Assembly: GCA_038207565.1 (NCBI GenBank)
Contig: JBBQZQ010000003.1
Coordinates: 1-64,000, forward strand
Length of the DNA: 64,000 nt
From: JALZAI01 sp038207565
GTDB lineage: Bacteria > Actinomycetota > Actinomycetes > Mycobacteriales > Jatrophihabitantaceae
Direction: 5' to 3'
The notes below the pieces were generated by a model. It worked only from the letters and a program-made list of their open reading frames with translations. It was not told where the DNA came from and made no database searches. The position numbers and the translations under genes are program-made. Below, piece after piece: positions 33,592-42,297 of this stretch (position 1 is its first letter; every line of letters starts with the position of its first letter).

Positions 33592-33978
33592 ATGGCCACG
33601 ATGGAAGTCAGGCTCGTGTCGGTCGAGCGGGCGATCTGGGAGGGGCAGGCCACCGCGGTCTTCGCCCGCACCCCGGAGGGCGAGCTGGGCATTCTGCCCG
33701 GGCACACCCCGCTGCTCGGCGCGCTCGAGCCGGGATGGGTCGTGCGCATCGATCGGGAGGGTGAGGAGCCGCTGCGCGTCGCTGCACACGGCGGGTTCCT
33801 GTCGGTCAGCAAGGACGGGGTATCGGTTCTCGCCGAGATGGCCGAGGAAGCAAACGACATCGATGTGTCCCGCGCCCGAGCCGCCCTCGACCGCACGAAG
33901 GACGATGAGAGCCCCGAGGCGCTCGCCGCGCACAACCGTGCACTCGCCCGCCTCCGCGCCGCCGGCGAATCGGTTTAG
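33592..33978 (+). CDS. atpC: ATP synthase F1 subunit epsilon
   Basis: A 128-residue subunit that joins gamma to the c-ring. The N-terminal beta-sandwich contains VSVERAIWEGQATAVFARTPEGELGILPGHTPLLGALEPG in sections and GGFLSVSKDGVSVLAE. A two-helix C terminus (DVSRARAALDR and ALARLRAAGES) could act as the inhibitory arm. It is the last ATP synthase gene; the DUF2550 gene follows after 26 bp. Confidence 0.94.
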   Translation: MATMEVRLVSVERAIWEGQATAVFARTPEGELGILPGHTPLLGALEPGWVVRIDREGEEPLRVAAHGGFLSVSKDGVSVLAEMAEEANDIDVSRARAALDRTKDDESPEALAAHNRALARLRAAGESV

Positions 33979-34004
33979 CCGGCAGCTGACCGGGGACCGA
34001 GGCC

Positions 34005-34412
34005 GTGCACGTCGTCGACCTCATCGGGGTGTCCGCGGCTGCTCTCGTGCTGGTGGCCATCGTGCTCATACTCGCCCGGCAGCGATTCATGTTGCGGGCC
34101 CCCGGCACAATCCCGCTCGCGATCCGCGCGAGGTCGAACCACTGGCAATACGGGGTGGCGCGTTTTTCCGGCGGGGAGCTTTGCTGGTACCGCTCGCTGG
34201 GCCTGGCTACCCGGCCCAGCCGGGTGCTGCAGCGGGCGCGACTGTCGGTTCTGAGCAGGCGCCCGCCCGTCGGTGCGGAACTTCAGTCGTTGCCCGCCAC
34301 CGCCGTGATCGTGGAATGCCGCGTCGGCGATTCTGCCGTGTTCATGGCCCTGGGGGAGAGCGCGTACACCGGTTTCGTGTCCTGGCTCGAGGCCTCGGCC
34401 CCGATGGCGTAG
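34005..34412 (+). CDS. DUF2550 membrane protein
   Basis: A 135-residue protein with one N-terminal transmembrane helix (VVDLIGVSAAALVLVAIVLILARQRF). A cytoplasmic DUF2550 domain follows (GTIPLAIRARSNHWQYGVARFSGGELCWYRSLGL in parts, then VIVECRVGDSAVFMAL). It is found directly after atpC in most actinobacteria, as Rv1312 is in M. tuberculosis. The function is unknown; the conserved linkage suggests a role connected with ATP synthase or membrane energetics. Confidence 0.87.
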   Translation: MHVVDLIGVSAAALVLVAIVLILARQRFMLRAPGTIPLAIRARSNHWQYGVARFSGGELCWYRSLGLATRPSRVLQRARLSVLSRRPPVGAELQSLPATAVIVECRVGDSAVFMALGESAYTGFVSWLEASAPMA

Positions 34413-34443
34413 TTCCCGCCGTCGGCACTGCTGGTTTCCTAGA

Positions 34444-34956
34444 TCAGGGGCTGGCCAGGCCCAGCCTCTGCACGATCTCGCTCGCCTGAATCGCTGCGGG
34501 GGGCCCGATATCGATCGTCACGGCCCGCTCGTCCGGCGCGGGGGGTTGCAGTTCGGCAAACTGCGAGTCGAGCAGCGCGGCGGGCATGAAGTGGCCGTGT
34601 CTGGCCGCCAGGCGCCCGGCGATCTGCTCCTTCGTGCCGTGCAGGTACACGAACACGACATGCTCACCGCTGAGCACGTCGCGGTAGGACCGCTTGAGGG
34701 CCGAGCAGGTGATGATCCCCGGGCGCCCAGCGCCGGTGTGCTGGCGGATCCAGGAGGCGACGCGGTCGAGCCACGGCCAACGGTCGTCGTCGGTGAGCGG
34801 GTGGCCGCTCGACATCTTGGCGACATTCTGCGGGGGGTGCAGGTCGTCGCCCTCGGCGAAGTCCCATCCGAGTTGCTCCACCAACACGGCGGCGACCTTC
34901 GACTTCCCGCAGCCGGAGACACCCATCAGCACCAACACGGGGTGCTGGGTGCTCAA
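34444..34956 (-). CDS. gntK: gluconokinase
   Basis: A 170-residue P-loop kinase phosphorylating D-gluconate to 6-phosphogluconate for the pentose phosphate or Entner-Doudoroff routes. Walker A is GVSGCGKSKVA. GDDLHPPQNVAKMSSGHPLTDDDRWPWL (read in parts) is the thermoresistant gluconokinase signature, and SALKRSYRDVL and GHFMPAALLDSQF complete the family pattern. It overlaps the upstream cobalamin adenosyltransferase gene by 4 bases, so the two are co-transcribed although functionally unrelated. Confidence 0.94.
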   Translation of the reverse strand: MSTQHPVLVLMGVSGCGKSKVAAVLVEQLGWDFAEGDDLHPPQNVAKMSSGHPLTDDDRWPWLDRVASWIRQHTGAGRPGIITCSALKRSYRDVLSGEHVVFVYLHGTKEQIAGRLAARHGHFMPAALLDSQFAELQPPAPDERAVTIDIGPPAAIQASEIVQRLGLASP

Positions 34957-35525
34957 CGCTCGCCGCCCGGCTTCCAGAGCACATCACCGGCGGGGTTGGC
35001 CACGCGCGCCAGGATGAACAGCAGGTCGGAGAGGCGGTTGAGGTAGAGCATCGCCTGCTTGTTCGTGGCGTCCGGGTCCGACTCGTACAGTGCCCAGGCG
35101 CTGCGCTCGGCCCGGCGTGAGAACGTGCGCGCCTGGTGCAGCAGCGCGGCTCCGGGCGTGCCGCCGGGCAGGATGAAACTGGAAAGCTTCGGCAGGTCGT
35201 CGTTGAACTCGTCGCACCAGCTCTCGAGACGGGTGACGTAGCCCGCCTCGACCCGCAGCGGCGGGTACTCGGGATCAGGACGCACCGGTGTGCACAGGTC
35301 GGCGCCCACGTCGAACAAGTCGTTCTGGATCGTCCGCACAACCGCGACCACGCGTTCCGGCAGCGCGCCGAGGGCCAGCGCGACACCCAATGCTGCATTG
35401 GTCTCGTCACAGTCGGCGTACGCGGCCACCCGTGGATCGGTCTTGCGCACCCGCGACATGTCGCCGAGCGCTGTGGTGCCGTCGTCACCGGTCCGGGTGT
35501 AGATGCGAGTGAGATGTACGGCCAC
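34953..35525 (-). CDS. cob(I)alamin adenosyltransferase, PduO type
   Basis: A 190-residue trimeric enzyme that adenosylates cob(I)alamin to coenzyme B12. Signatures are IYTRTGDDGTTAL (ATP-binding loop at ~7-19), DPRVAAYADCDETNAALG, and the C-terminal RRAERSAWALYESD and YLNRLSDLLFILAR. The GTG at 35525 begins VAVHLTRIYTRTG, as homologues do; the longer frame adds an unconserved stretch. Its product is the cofactor needed by the two acyl-CoA mutases encoded downstream in this window. Confidence 0.93.
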   Translation of the reverse strand: MAVHLTRIYTRTGDDGTTALGDMSRVRKTDPRVAAYADCDETNAALGVALALGALPERVVAVVRTIQNDLFDVGADLCTPVRPDPEYPPLRVEAGYVTRLESWCDEFNDDLPKLSSFILPGGTPGAALLHQARTFSRRAERSAWALYESDPDATNKQAMLYLNRLSDLLFILARVANPAGDVLWKPGGER

Positions 35526-35562
35526 ACCTGGACGATAGTCCGAGCCCGCGGGAGGCGAACGA

Positions 35563-35574
35563 TAGCCTTCCGGC
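35563..35574 (+). promoter_or_regulatory. -10 box of leaderless promoter for murA
   Basis: TAGCCT at 35563-35568 is six bases before the ATG of murA, again without space for a ribosome binding site. Confidence 0.45.
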
Positions 35575-36849
35575 ATGCAGGTTCTGCGGGTGACAGGTGG
35601 TGCGCGTCTGGATGGCGACGTGTCTGTCGTCGGCGCGAAGAACAGCGTGCTCAAGCTGATGGCCGCAGCGCTGCTGGCGCCGGGGGAGACCACGCTGGGC
35701 AACCTGCCCGCGATCTCCGATGTGGGAATCATGCACCAGCTGCTCGAGCGGCTCGGTTGTCAGGTCAGCGAGAGCTTGCAGGGGCGTACCGACGAGGTGC
35801 GTGTGACCGTTCCGGAACATCCGTTGTGGGAAGCGCCGTATGAGCTGGTGCGCAAGATCCGCGGCTCGATCTGCGTGCTGGGACCCCTGCTGGCGCGCAC
35901 GGGGCGGGCGAAGGTGGCCCTGCCGGGCGGGGACGCGATCGGCTCGCGCCCGCTGGACATGCACATGTCCGGACTGGAACGGATGGGCGCGGAGATCCAC
36001 GTCGAGCACGGCTTCGTGCTGGCCCAGGCACCGGACCTGCGGGGTGCGTCGATCTGGCTCGATTTCCCGAGCGTGGGCGCGACCGAGAACCTCATGACTG
36101 CGGCGGTGCTCGCGAAGGGCACCACCGTCATCGACAACGCGGCGCGCGAGCCCGAGATCGTGGACCTGTGCCGGATGCTCGTGTCGATGGGCGCGCAGAT
36201 CGAGGGCATCGGCTCGTCGACCCTCGAGATCACCGGGGTTGAAGGGCTGCGGCCGACCACCCACGACGCGGTGGCCGACCGCATCGTGGCCGGCACGTGG
36301 GCGATTGCGGCAGTGGCGACCCGCGGCGACGTGACCGTTCGCGGTGCCAACGCCGCGCATCTGGAGATCGCGCTGGACAAGTTGGTGCGCGCCGGTGCGT
36401 CGGTGGACGTTCGCGCCGACGGCTTCCGGGTGTCGATGGACGAGCGCCCGCGAAGCTTCGACGTGGTGACGCTGCCCTATCCCGGCCTAGCGACCGACCT
36501 GCAGCCCCAGGCCATCGCGTTGCTGTCGATAGCCGACGGTACGGCGATGATCACGGAAAACCTGTTCGAGGCTCGCTTCATGTTCTGCGACGAGATCGCC
36601 CGCATGGGCGCCGACGTACGGACCGACGGCCATCACGCCGTCGTCCGTGGTCGGGACCGGCTCTCCAGCGCTCCCGTCCGGGCGACCGACATCCGTGCCG
36701 GCGTCGGGCTGCTGATCGCCGGCCTGGTCGCCGAGGGTGTCACTGAGGTCGCCGAGATCCACCACATCGATCGCGGGTACGTCCGCATCGAAGAGCAGCT
36801 GCGCGCGTTGGGTGCCGAGGTGGAGCGCGTCGACGTCGAGTCGCGCTGA
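35575..36849 (+). CDS. murA: UDP-N-acetylglucosamine 1-carboxyvinyltransferase
   Basis: A 424-residue inverse-alpha/beta-barrel enzyme transferring enolpyruvate from PEP to UDP-GlcNAc, the first committed step of peptidoglycan synthesis. K22 and N23 (VGAKNSVLK) and the C-terminal DIRAGVGLLIAGL are conserved. The flexible active-site loop reads LPGGDAIGSRP, so D120 replaces the usual Cys (E. coli C115). The same substitution in mycobacterial MurA is associated with intrinsic fosfomycin resistance, because fosfomycin alkylates the Cys. Otherwise length and motifs are normal. Confidence 0.96.
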   Translation: MQVLRVTGGARLDGDVSVVGAKNSVLKLMAAALLAPGETTLGNLPAISDVGIMHQLLERLGCQVSESLQGRTDEVRVTVPEHPLWEAPYELVRKIRGSICVLGPLLARTGRAKVALPGGDAIGSRPLDMHMSGLERMGAEIHVEHGFVLAQAPDLRGASIWLDFPSVGATENLMTAAVLAKGTTVIDNAAREPEIVDLCRMLVSMGAQIEGIGSSTLEITGVEGLRPTTHDAVADRIVAGTWAIAAVATRGDVTVRGANAAHLEIALDKLVRAGASVDVRADGFRVSMDERPRSFDVVTLPYPGLATDLQPQAIALLSIADGTAMITENLFEARFMFCDEIARMGADVRTDGHHAVVRGRDRLSSAPVRATDIRAGVGLLIAGLVAEGVTEVAEIHHIDRGYVRIEEQLRALGAEVERVDVESR

Positions 36850-36876
36850 GCGAGCGCCGGTCGAGGTAGGGCAGGT

Positions 36877-37191
36877 TCAGGCTTCCAGGATGCGCCGCGC
36901 CGTGTCGGCGTCGCCGTGGAACACCAGCACGTCCACATCGCCGTCGTTGCGTCGGGACGAGGACGAGCGGATCCCGACCTCGCCCAGCTGGGCACGCCGC
37001 GCTTGCGCTTGGGGTCGTGGCACTGTGGCCACGACGGTCAGCAAACCCAACTCGCGTGAATCGGTGGCATTGACCGGGCGGGCCGCCTGCCGCTTGCGTG
37101 CGGGCTTGAACACCCAGCGCATGACGAAGACAAGTCCACCCACGACCACGAGGGCGATGACTTCGGCGGAACCGTCGGCGGGCAGCGCCAT
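36877..37191 (-). CDS. small single-pass membrane protein, unknown
   Basis: A 104-residue protein with one N-terminal transmembrane helix (AEVIALVVVGGLVFVMRWVF). A very basic linker follows (KPARKRQAARPVNATDSREL), then a cytoplasmic domain with alternating hydrophobic strands (LGLLTVVATVPRP and VDVLVFHGDADTARRILEA). I do not recognise the family. The start is 2 bp beyond the stop of the upstream CDP-alcohol phosphotransferase gene on the same strand, so the two are probably co-translated. Confidence 0.6.
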   Translation of the reverse strand: MALPADGSAEVIALVVVGGLVFVMRWVFKPARKRQAARPVNATDSRELGLLTVVATVPRPQAQARRAQLGEVGIRSSSSRRNDGDVDVLVFHGDADTARRILEA

Positions 37192-37193
37192 GA

Positions 37194-37985
37194 TCAGCCG
37201 CCCAACGGCAGGGTGCGGTGCGTGCGCGAGTCGCTCACCCACCGGATGATGGACAGCGCGACGAAGTACCCGCTGCCGGCGATCAACAGCGGACGAACGA
37301 TCCCCGGATGGCCGGGGTAGCTGAACGTGCCCACGATGATCCCCCCGATCCAGACGACGGTCATCACCACCGTCGGCACCCGGGCGAACTTGGCCCGCGC
37401 AATGTGCGGGAAAGGCATGTTCGTCAGTGACACCACCGACAGGATGAGAGTGATGACCGCGCCGGTGCTGGTGCGTGCCTCGAGCAGGAACATGACCGGC
37501 GCGACCAGGTTCCAGGCAGCCGGGTAGCCGCGGAACCAGTAGTCGTCGCTCATCATGTCGCGCCGCGCGAACCAGATGGCGGAGGTGAAGACCAGCACGC
37601 ACAGCACCGCGATGCCGAAGTTGTCCTGCGGCACCACCTTGAACTCGTACATGAAGCAGGCCGGGACGATCACGCAGGTGACGTAGTCGATGATCAGGTC
37701 GAGGGTGAACCCGTCGATGCGGGGTACCCGCTTGGACACCTCGAGCGCGCGCGCGATCGGGCCGTCCACGCCGTCGATCAGCAGCGTTATCAGCAGCCAC
37801 AGGATCGCGTAGTCGGGGTGATCCGTGAGCACGTCGCGCAGTGCGAGCATGGCCGCCACGATGCCAAGTGCCGTGAACCCGTGTACCGCCCAGGCGCTCG
37901 TGCGCTCGCCGCGGGTCGCAGGCGAGGTCACGGGAGTCGCCACCCCGGGTTGGGGTCCGGTCGGGGACGTCCCGGCTGAGGTCAC
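37194..37985 (-). CDS. pcs: CDP-alcohol phosphatidyltransferase, phosphatidylcholine synthase-like
   Basis: A 263-residue membrane enzyme with about eight helices. The CDP-alcohol signature DGVDGPIAR, ~12 residues, then GFTLDLIIDYVT supplies the Asp residues that bind Mg and the CDP group. The surrounding text (RIDGFTLDLIIDYVTCVIVP, FKVVPQDNFGIA, FPHIARAKF) matches phosphatidylcholine synthase, which joins CDP-diacylglycerol and choline, better than phosphatidylserine or phosphatidylinositol synthases. The GTG at 37985 has a -10 box TACGCT six bases upstream; the open frame could extend 10 codons to a GTG at 38015. Confidence 0.78.
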   Translation of the reverse strand: MTSAGTSPTGPQPGVATPVTSPATRGERTSAWAVHGFTALGIVAAMLALRDVLTDHPDYAILWLLITLLIDGVDGPIARALEVSKRVPRIDGFTLDLIIDYVTCVIVPACFMYEFKVVPQDNFGIAVLCVLVFTSAIWFARRDMMSDDYWFRGYPAAWNLVAPVMFLLEARTSTGAVITLILSVVSLTNMPFPHIARAKFARVPTVVMTVVWIGGIIVGTFSYPGHPGIVRPLLIAGSGYFVALSIIRWVSDSRTHRTLPLGG

Positions 37986-37997
37986 CTGGGCAGCGTA
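37986..37997 (-). promoter_or_regulatory. -10 box of leaderless promoter for the pcs-like gene
   Basis: On the reverse strand TACGCT (37992-37997) is followed by six bases and then the GTG at 37985. This supports the shorter start and a leaderless mRNA. Confidence 0.45.
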
Positions 37998-38039
37998 AGC
38001 GACAGCGCGGTGCACGGGTACTGCGGCTTCGAGCGTCGG

Positions 38040-38546
38040 TCAGGCGTCACGGTTGGCCGTACCGACGACCGGCGGGTCGACCGACCAGGGAAAGTTGATC
38101 CACCGGTCCGTCCGCCGCCAGACGTACTCGCACTGCACCGCCGAGCGGGGCTTCTCGTAGATCACCGCGCAGCGCACCTCGGCGACGTGCTCGGTGCAGA
38201 AGTCCTTGACCAGTCGCAGCGTCGCCCCGGTATCGGCCACGTCATCGGCCACCAGCACATGCGCACCGGAGACGTCCACGGGCTGGGGTAGGGGCGGCAG
38301 CATGACGGGCATCTCCAGGCGCTCGTCCACGCCGGTGTAGAACTCGACGTTCATCACGTGCAGGTTCTTGACGTCGAGGGCGTAGCCCAGCGCGCCGGCG
38401 ACGAACAGGCCGCCGCGGGCGATGGAGAGGATCAGGTCGGGTCGGAACCCGTCCTCGTCGATCCGCACGGCAAGTTCGCGCGCGGCCGTCCCGAACAGCG
38501 ACCAGGTCAGGTTCTCGCGATCCTCGCCGAGCGCCTGCATCGCCAT
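38040..38546 (-). CDS. purine-type phosphoribosyltransferase
   Basis: A 168-residue type I phosphoribosyltransferase. The PRPP-binding loop VLVADDVADTGATL (about residues 98-111) carries the paired acidic residues and TG of the 13-residue signature. SIARGGLFVAGALGY is the pyrophosphate-binding loop. The hood resembles xanthine/hypoxanthine enzymes, so salvage of guanine, xanthine or hypoxanthine is likely. It is on the same strand as, and 55 bp upstream of, the phosphatidylcholine synthase-like gene. Confidence 0.85.
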   Translation of the reverse strand: MAMQALGEDRENLTWSLFGTAARELAVRIDEDGFRPDLILSIARGGLFVAGALGYALDVKNLHVMNVEFYTGVDERLEMPVMLPPLPQPVDVSGAHVLVADDVADTGATLRLVKDFCTEHVAEVRCAVIYEKPRSAVQCEYVWRRTDRWINFPWSVDPPVVGTANRDA

Positions 38547-38643
38547 GCGTGCCAGCCTGCCAGAACCGCTGCGAGGTCGGCCACAGAACACGACCGCCCG
38601 GCAACACGCCTGAGACACTCAGGCATTGCACTGGAGGTGCACC

Positions 38644-40629
38644 ATGCCGTTTCCGTCAGACGAGCATCGCGACAAGCCATGGCTGATGCGGACCTATGCC
38701 GGCCACTCCTCGCCGGTGGAGTCCAACGCCCTGTATCGCCGCAATCTCGGCAAGGGCCAGACGGGACTCTCGGTCGCGTTCGACCTGCCCACGCAGACCG
38801 GTTACGACCCGGACGCCGAGCTGGCGCGCGGCGAGGTCGGCAAGGTCGGCGTCCCGGTCTCGCACATCGGTGACGTCCGCGCGCTGTTCGACGGCATCCC
38901 GATGGACCAGATGAACACCTCCATGACGATCAACGCGCCGGCGATGTACCTGCTCGCGCTCTATCTGACCGTCGCCGAGGAACACGGCGCGGACCTCGCG
39001 CAACTGACGGGCACGACGCAGAACGACATCATCAAGGAGTACCTGTCGCGCGGGACGTATGTGTTCCCACCGGCCCCGTCGATGCGCCTGATCACCGACA
39101 TGATCGCCTATACCGTCGCCAAGGTGCCGCGGTGGAACCCGATCAACGTCTGCAGTTATCACCTGCAGGAGGCCGGCGCGACGCCCGTGCAGGAGGTCGC
39201 CTTTGCGCTCTGCACGGCGATCGCCGTGCTGGACTCGGTGCGCGATTCAGGACAGGTTCCGGAGGACGAGTTCGACGAGGTCGTCGCGCGCATCTCCTTC
39301 TTCGTCAACGCCGGAGTGCGGTTCGTCGAGGAGATGTGCAAGCTGCGCGCGTTCGGTGCGCTGTGGGACGAGATCACACTGGAGCGCTACGGGGTGCAGA
39401 GCGCGAGACTTCGCCGCTTCCGCTATGGCGTGCAGGTCAACTCCTTGGGGCTGACCGAGGCGCAGCCGGAGAACAACGTCTACCGGATCCTTCTCGAGAT
39501 GCTCGCCGTGACGATGTCGAAGGATGCGCGGGCACGGGCGGTTCAGTTGCCGGCGTGGAACGAGGCGCTCGGCCTGCCGCGCGCGTGGGATCAGCAGTGG
39601 TCGTTGCGCATGCAGCAGGTGCTCGCCGACGAGTCCGACCTGCTCGAATACGACGATCTGTTCGAGGGTTCGAAGGTGGTCGAGGCAAAGGTCGCCGAGA
39701 TCAAGGACGGCGCGCGCGCCGAGATCGACCGCATCCTCGAGATGGGCGGCGCGGTTGCAGCGGTCGAGACCGGGCACCTGAAATCGGCTCTCGTGTCTTC
39801 GCTGGCGCTGCGGCGGCGGCGGATCGAATCCGGCGAGGCCGTCGTCGTCGGGGTGAACAAGTACACCGAGACGGAGCCGAATCCCCTCGTAGGCGGGACG
39901 GACGGCGGCATTCTCACCGTCGACCCGGCCGTCGAGGAGGCCGCCGTGTCGGCCGTTCGCAGCTGGCGCGAGGGTCGTGACCCGGTCGACGTCGACGAGG
40001 CGCTCAACACGCTGCGGGACGCGGCGAAGACCGACGAGAATTTGATGGCGGCCTCGCTGGTGTGCGCCAAGGTCGGTGTGACGGTGGGGGAGTGGGCCGG
40101 CGTCCTGCGAGAGGTGTTCGGGGAGTACCGGCCCCCGACCGGCGTGGCCGGCGCCACCGGCGGCGGTCATGAGGGCTCGCTTGCGCAGGTGCAGGCACGG
40201 GTACGCGCTCTCGGTAGAAATCTCGGCCGTCCGCTCAAGTTCCTGATGGGCAAGCCCGGCCTTGACGGCCATTCGAACGGTGCGGAGCAGATTGCCCTGC
40301 GCGCCCGCGACGCCGGGTTCGAGGTCGTCTACTCGGGTATTCGCCTGACCTCGGCGCAGATCGTGGCCGCGGCGGTCGAGGAGGACGTCGACGTGGTCGG
40401 GCTCTCCGTGCTGTCCGGGTCGCACATGTCGGTCGTCCCCGATGTCGTGGCCGGGCTGCTCAAGGCCGGGCTGGATGACGTCCCGGTGATCGTGGGCGGC
40501 ATCATCCCGGACAACGATGCGGCATTCCTGCGTGCCCACGGGGTCGCTCGGGTGTTCACCCCGAAAGACTTCGAGATCACCGACGTCCTCGGCCAGATCG
40601 TCGACGCGATCGAGGACGCCCGCGCCTGA
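38644..40629 (+). CDS. ecm: ethylmalonyl-CoA mutase (MeaA/Ecm), B12-dependent
   Basis: A 661-residue single-chain acyl-CoA mutase converting (2R)-ethylmalonyl-CoA to methylsuccinyl-CoA. The TIM-barrel half has LMRTYAGHSSPVESNALY, VAFDLPTQTGYDPD and GDVRALFDGIPMDQMNTSMT (the Ecm/MeaA wording), and IKEYLSRGTYVFPP. The C-terminal ~135 residues are the B12-binding domain, with MGKPGLDGHSNGAEQIA supplying the D-x-H-x-x-G cobalt-ligand His. Methylmalonyl-CoA mutases are usually longer or two-subunit. GGAGGT at 38633-38638 fixes the ATG. Ccr, epimerase and MeaB genes lie nearby. Confidence 0.93.
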   Translation: MPFPSDEHRDKPWLMRTYAGHSSPVESNALYRRNLGKGQTGLSVAFDLPTQTGYDPDAELARGEVGKVGVPVSHIGDVRALFDGIPMDQMNTSMTINAPAMYLLALYLTVAEEHGADLAQLTGTTQNDIIKEYLSRGTYVFPPAPSMRLITDMIAYTVAKVPRWNPINVCSYHLQEAGATPVQEVAFALCTAIAVLDSVRDSGQVPEDEFDEVVARISFFVNAGVRFVEEMCKLRAFGALWDEITLERYGVQSARLRRFRYGVQVNSLGLTEAQPENNVYRILLEMLAVTMSKDARARAVQLPAWNEALGLPRAWDQQWSLRMQQVLADESDLLEYDDLFEGSKVVEAKVAEIKDGARAEIDRILEMGGAVAAVETGHLKSALVSSLALRRRRIESGEAVVVGVNKYTETEPNPLVGGTDGGILTVDPAVEEAAVSAVRSWREGRDPVDVDEALNTLRDAAKTDENLMAASLVCAKVGVTVGEWAGVLREVFGEYRPPTGVAGATGGGHEGSLAQVQARVRALGRNLGRPLKFLMGKPGLDGHSNGAEQIALRARDAGFEVVYSGIRLTSAQIVAAAVEEDVDVVGLSVLSGSHMSVVPDVVAGLLKAGLDDVPVIVGGIIPDNDAAFLRAHGVARVFTPKDFEITDVLGQIVDAIEDARA

Positions 40630-40655
40630 CCGCCGTGTGCAGCCGTCCGGCGTGT

Positions 40656-41489
40656 CTAGGCGGGGTTGAACGTATCCGGGTCGGGACCCGTCCGCTCGTC
40701 CTTGTTCAGTTCGCCGACGGCAGCGACGTCGGCGGCGTCCAGTTCGAAGTCGAACACGTCGATGTTGTCGCGGATGCGCTGCGGGGTGACCGACTTCGGG
40801 ATGACGACGTTGCCGAGGTCGAGATGCCAGCGGATCACGACCTGGGCGGGCGACTTGCCGTACTTCTCGGCCAGCGAGGCGATGACCGGGTCGGTCAACA
40901 GGTCGCCGCCCTGCGCTATCGGCGACCACGCCTCGGTCGCGATGGTGTGTTTTTCGTCGAACTCGCGCAGCGGCTGCTGGGTCAGGTACGGATGGCACTC
41001 GACCTGGTTCAGCGCGGGCGTCACGCCGGTCTCGTCGAGAATCCGCTCGAGGTGCGCGGGCTGGAAGTTCGAGACGCCGATGGAGCGGACCAGCCCGTCC
41101 TGCTGGAGCTTGGCGAAGGCCTTCCAGGTGTCGACGTAACGATCCTTGGCCGGAAGCGGCCAGTGGATCAGGTACAGGTCGAGATAGTCGAGGCCCAACT
41201 TCTGCCGACTCTGTTCGAATGCGGCGAGTGCCTCGTCGTAACCGTGGGCGTTGTTGTTCAGCTTGGTGGTGATGAACAGGTCCTCGCGCGGCAGGCCGGC
41301 GTCGTTGATCGCCTCGGCCACGCCTTCCTCGTTGCCATACATCGCGGCCGTGTCGATCGATCGGTAGCCGGCCGCGAAGGCGGCGTTGACGGCTGCGCGG
41401 GTTTCGCCCAACGGAATCTGGAACACGCCGAAGCCGAGCTGCGGCATCACGGCACCGCTGTTGAGGGTGACAGTTGGCTGATCAGCCAT
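40656..41489 (-). CDS. aldo/keto reductase
   Basis: A 277-residue NADPH-dependent oxidoreductase of the AKR5-like group (2,5-diketo-D-gluconate reductase family). The catalytic tetrad can be read as D46 and Y51 (YRSIDTAAMYGNEEG), K76 (TTKLNNN) and H109 (YLIHWPLP). The C terminus VVIPKSVTPQRIRDNIDVFDF binds NADPH. The physiological aldehyde or ketone cannot be inferred. It converges on ecm and diverges from nucS. Confidence 0.93.
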   Translation of the reverse strand: MADQPTVTLNSGAVMPQLGFGVFQIPLGETRAAVNAAFAAGYRSIDTAAMYGNEEGVAEAINDAGLPREDLFITTKLNNNAHGYDEALAAFEQSRQKLGLDYLDLYLIHWPLPAKDRYVDTWKAFAKLQQDGLVRSIGVSNFQPAHLERILDETGVTPALNQVECHPYLTQQPLREFDEKHTIATEAWSPIAQGGDLLTDPVIASLAEKYGKSPAQVVIRWHLDLGNVVIPKSVTPQRIRDNIDVFDFELDAADVAAVGELNKDERTGPDPDTFNPA

Positions 41490-41562
41490 GAATTCCTACC
41501 TCCTGCTTGTCGACTTGTCAGCTAGGTACCCAGGGCCGCTCCATGGCAACCGGCTCGGCCGG

Positions 41563-41575
41563 TAATCTGCCAGGC
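41563..41575 (+). promoter_or_regulatory. -10 box of leaderless promoter for nucS
   Basis: TAATCT at 41563-41568 is followed by seven bases and the GTG of nucS, with no ribosome binding site. Confidence 0.5.
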
Positions 41576-42235
41576 GTGCGCCTCGTCATCGCCCGGTGCA
41601 GCGTCGACTACGTCGGCCGGCTGACCGCGCACCTCCCGCTCGCCACCCGGCTTTTGCTCTTGAAGGCCGACGGTTCGGTGCTGGTGCATTCCGACGGCGG
41701 TTCGTACAAGCCGTTGAACTGGATGAGCCCACCCTGCTCAATGGTCGAAGGCGAAGGGACCTGGACGGTGACCAACAAGGCGGGGGAGCAGCTCGTGATC
41801 ACCCTCGAGTCGATCGAACACGACTCGGCCCACGAGCTCGGCGTCGATCCGGGCCTGACGAAAGACGGAGTGGAGGCGCATCTGCAGAAGCTGCTCGCCG
41901 AGCAGATCGTGCTGCTGGGCGAGGGATGCCGGCTGGTCCGTCGCGAGTACCCGACCGCGATCGGGCCGGTCGACATCATGGCCCGGGACCGCAATGGTGT
42001 GGCGGTGGCGGTGGAGATCAAACGGCGCGGCGAGATCGACGGTGTCGAGCAGCTGAGCCGATACTTGGAGCTGCTCAACCGTGACTCGCTGCTCGCACCC
42101 GTCCGCGGGGTGTTCGCCGCGCAGGAGATCAAGCCGCAGGCCCGCACCCTCGCCGAGGACCGCGGTATCACCTGTCTGGTACTCGACTACGAGGCGCTGC
42201 GGGGCATGGACGACCCGTCCCAACGGCTGTTCTGA
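41576..42235 (+). CDS. nucS: mismatch-specific endonuclease NucS/EndoMS
   Basis: A 219-residue nuclease that replaces MutS/MutL mismatch repair in actinobacteria, cutting both strands at mismatches with help from the sliding clamp. The N-terminal dimerisation domain begins MRLVIARCSVDYVGRL. The RecB-like active site is complete: D133 (GPVDIMARD), E147-I-K149 (VEIKRRG), Q159 and Y163 (EQLSRYLELL). Position, downstream of the atp and murA genes, matches Rv1321. The GTG start is supported by a leaderless -10 box. Confidence 0.95.
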   Translation: MRLVIARCSVDYVGRLTAHLPLATRLLLLKADGSVLVHSDGGSYKPLNWMSPPCSMVEGEGTWTVTNKAGEQLVITLESIEHDSAHELGVDPGLTKDGVEAHLQKLLAEQIVLLGEGCRLVRREYPTAIGPVDIMARDRNGVAVAVEIKRRGEIDGVEQLSRYLELLNRDSLLAPVRGVFAAQEIKPQARTLAEDRGITCLVLDYEALRGMDDPSQRLF

Positions 42236-42297
42236 CATCCTTCGTCTAGCGCCCGGTGCGGATCGCGATTGTCGGTGAATGTCAGGAGGACGGTTGA

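Noticed and set aside
30473..33933. Two long reverse frames opposite the ATP synthase genes
   Set aside because: Shadows of atpA, atpG, atpD and atpC; no domain or start signal.
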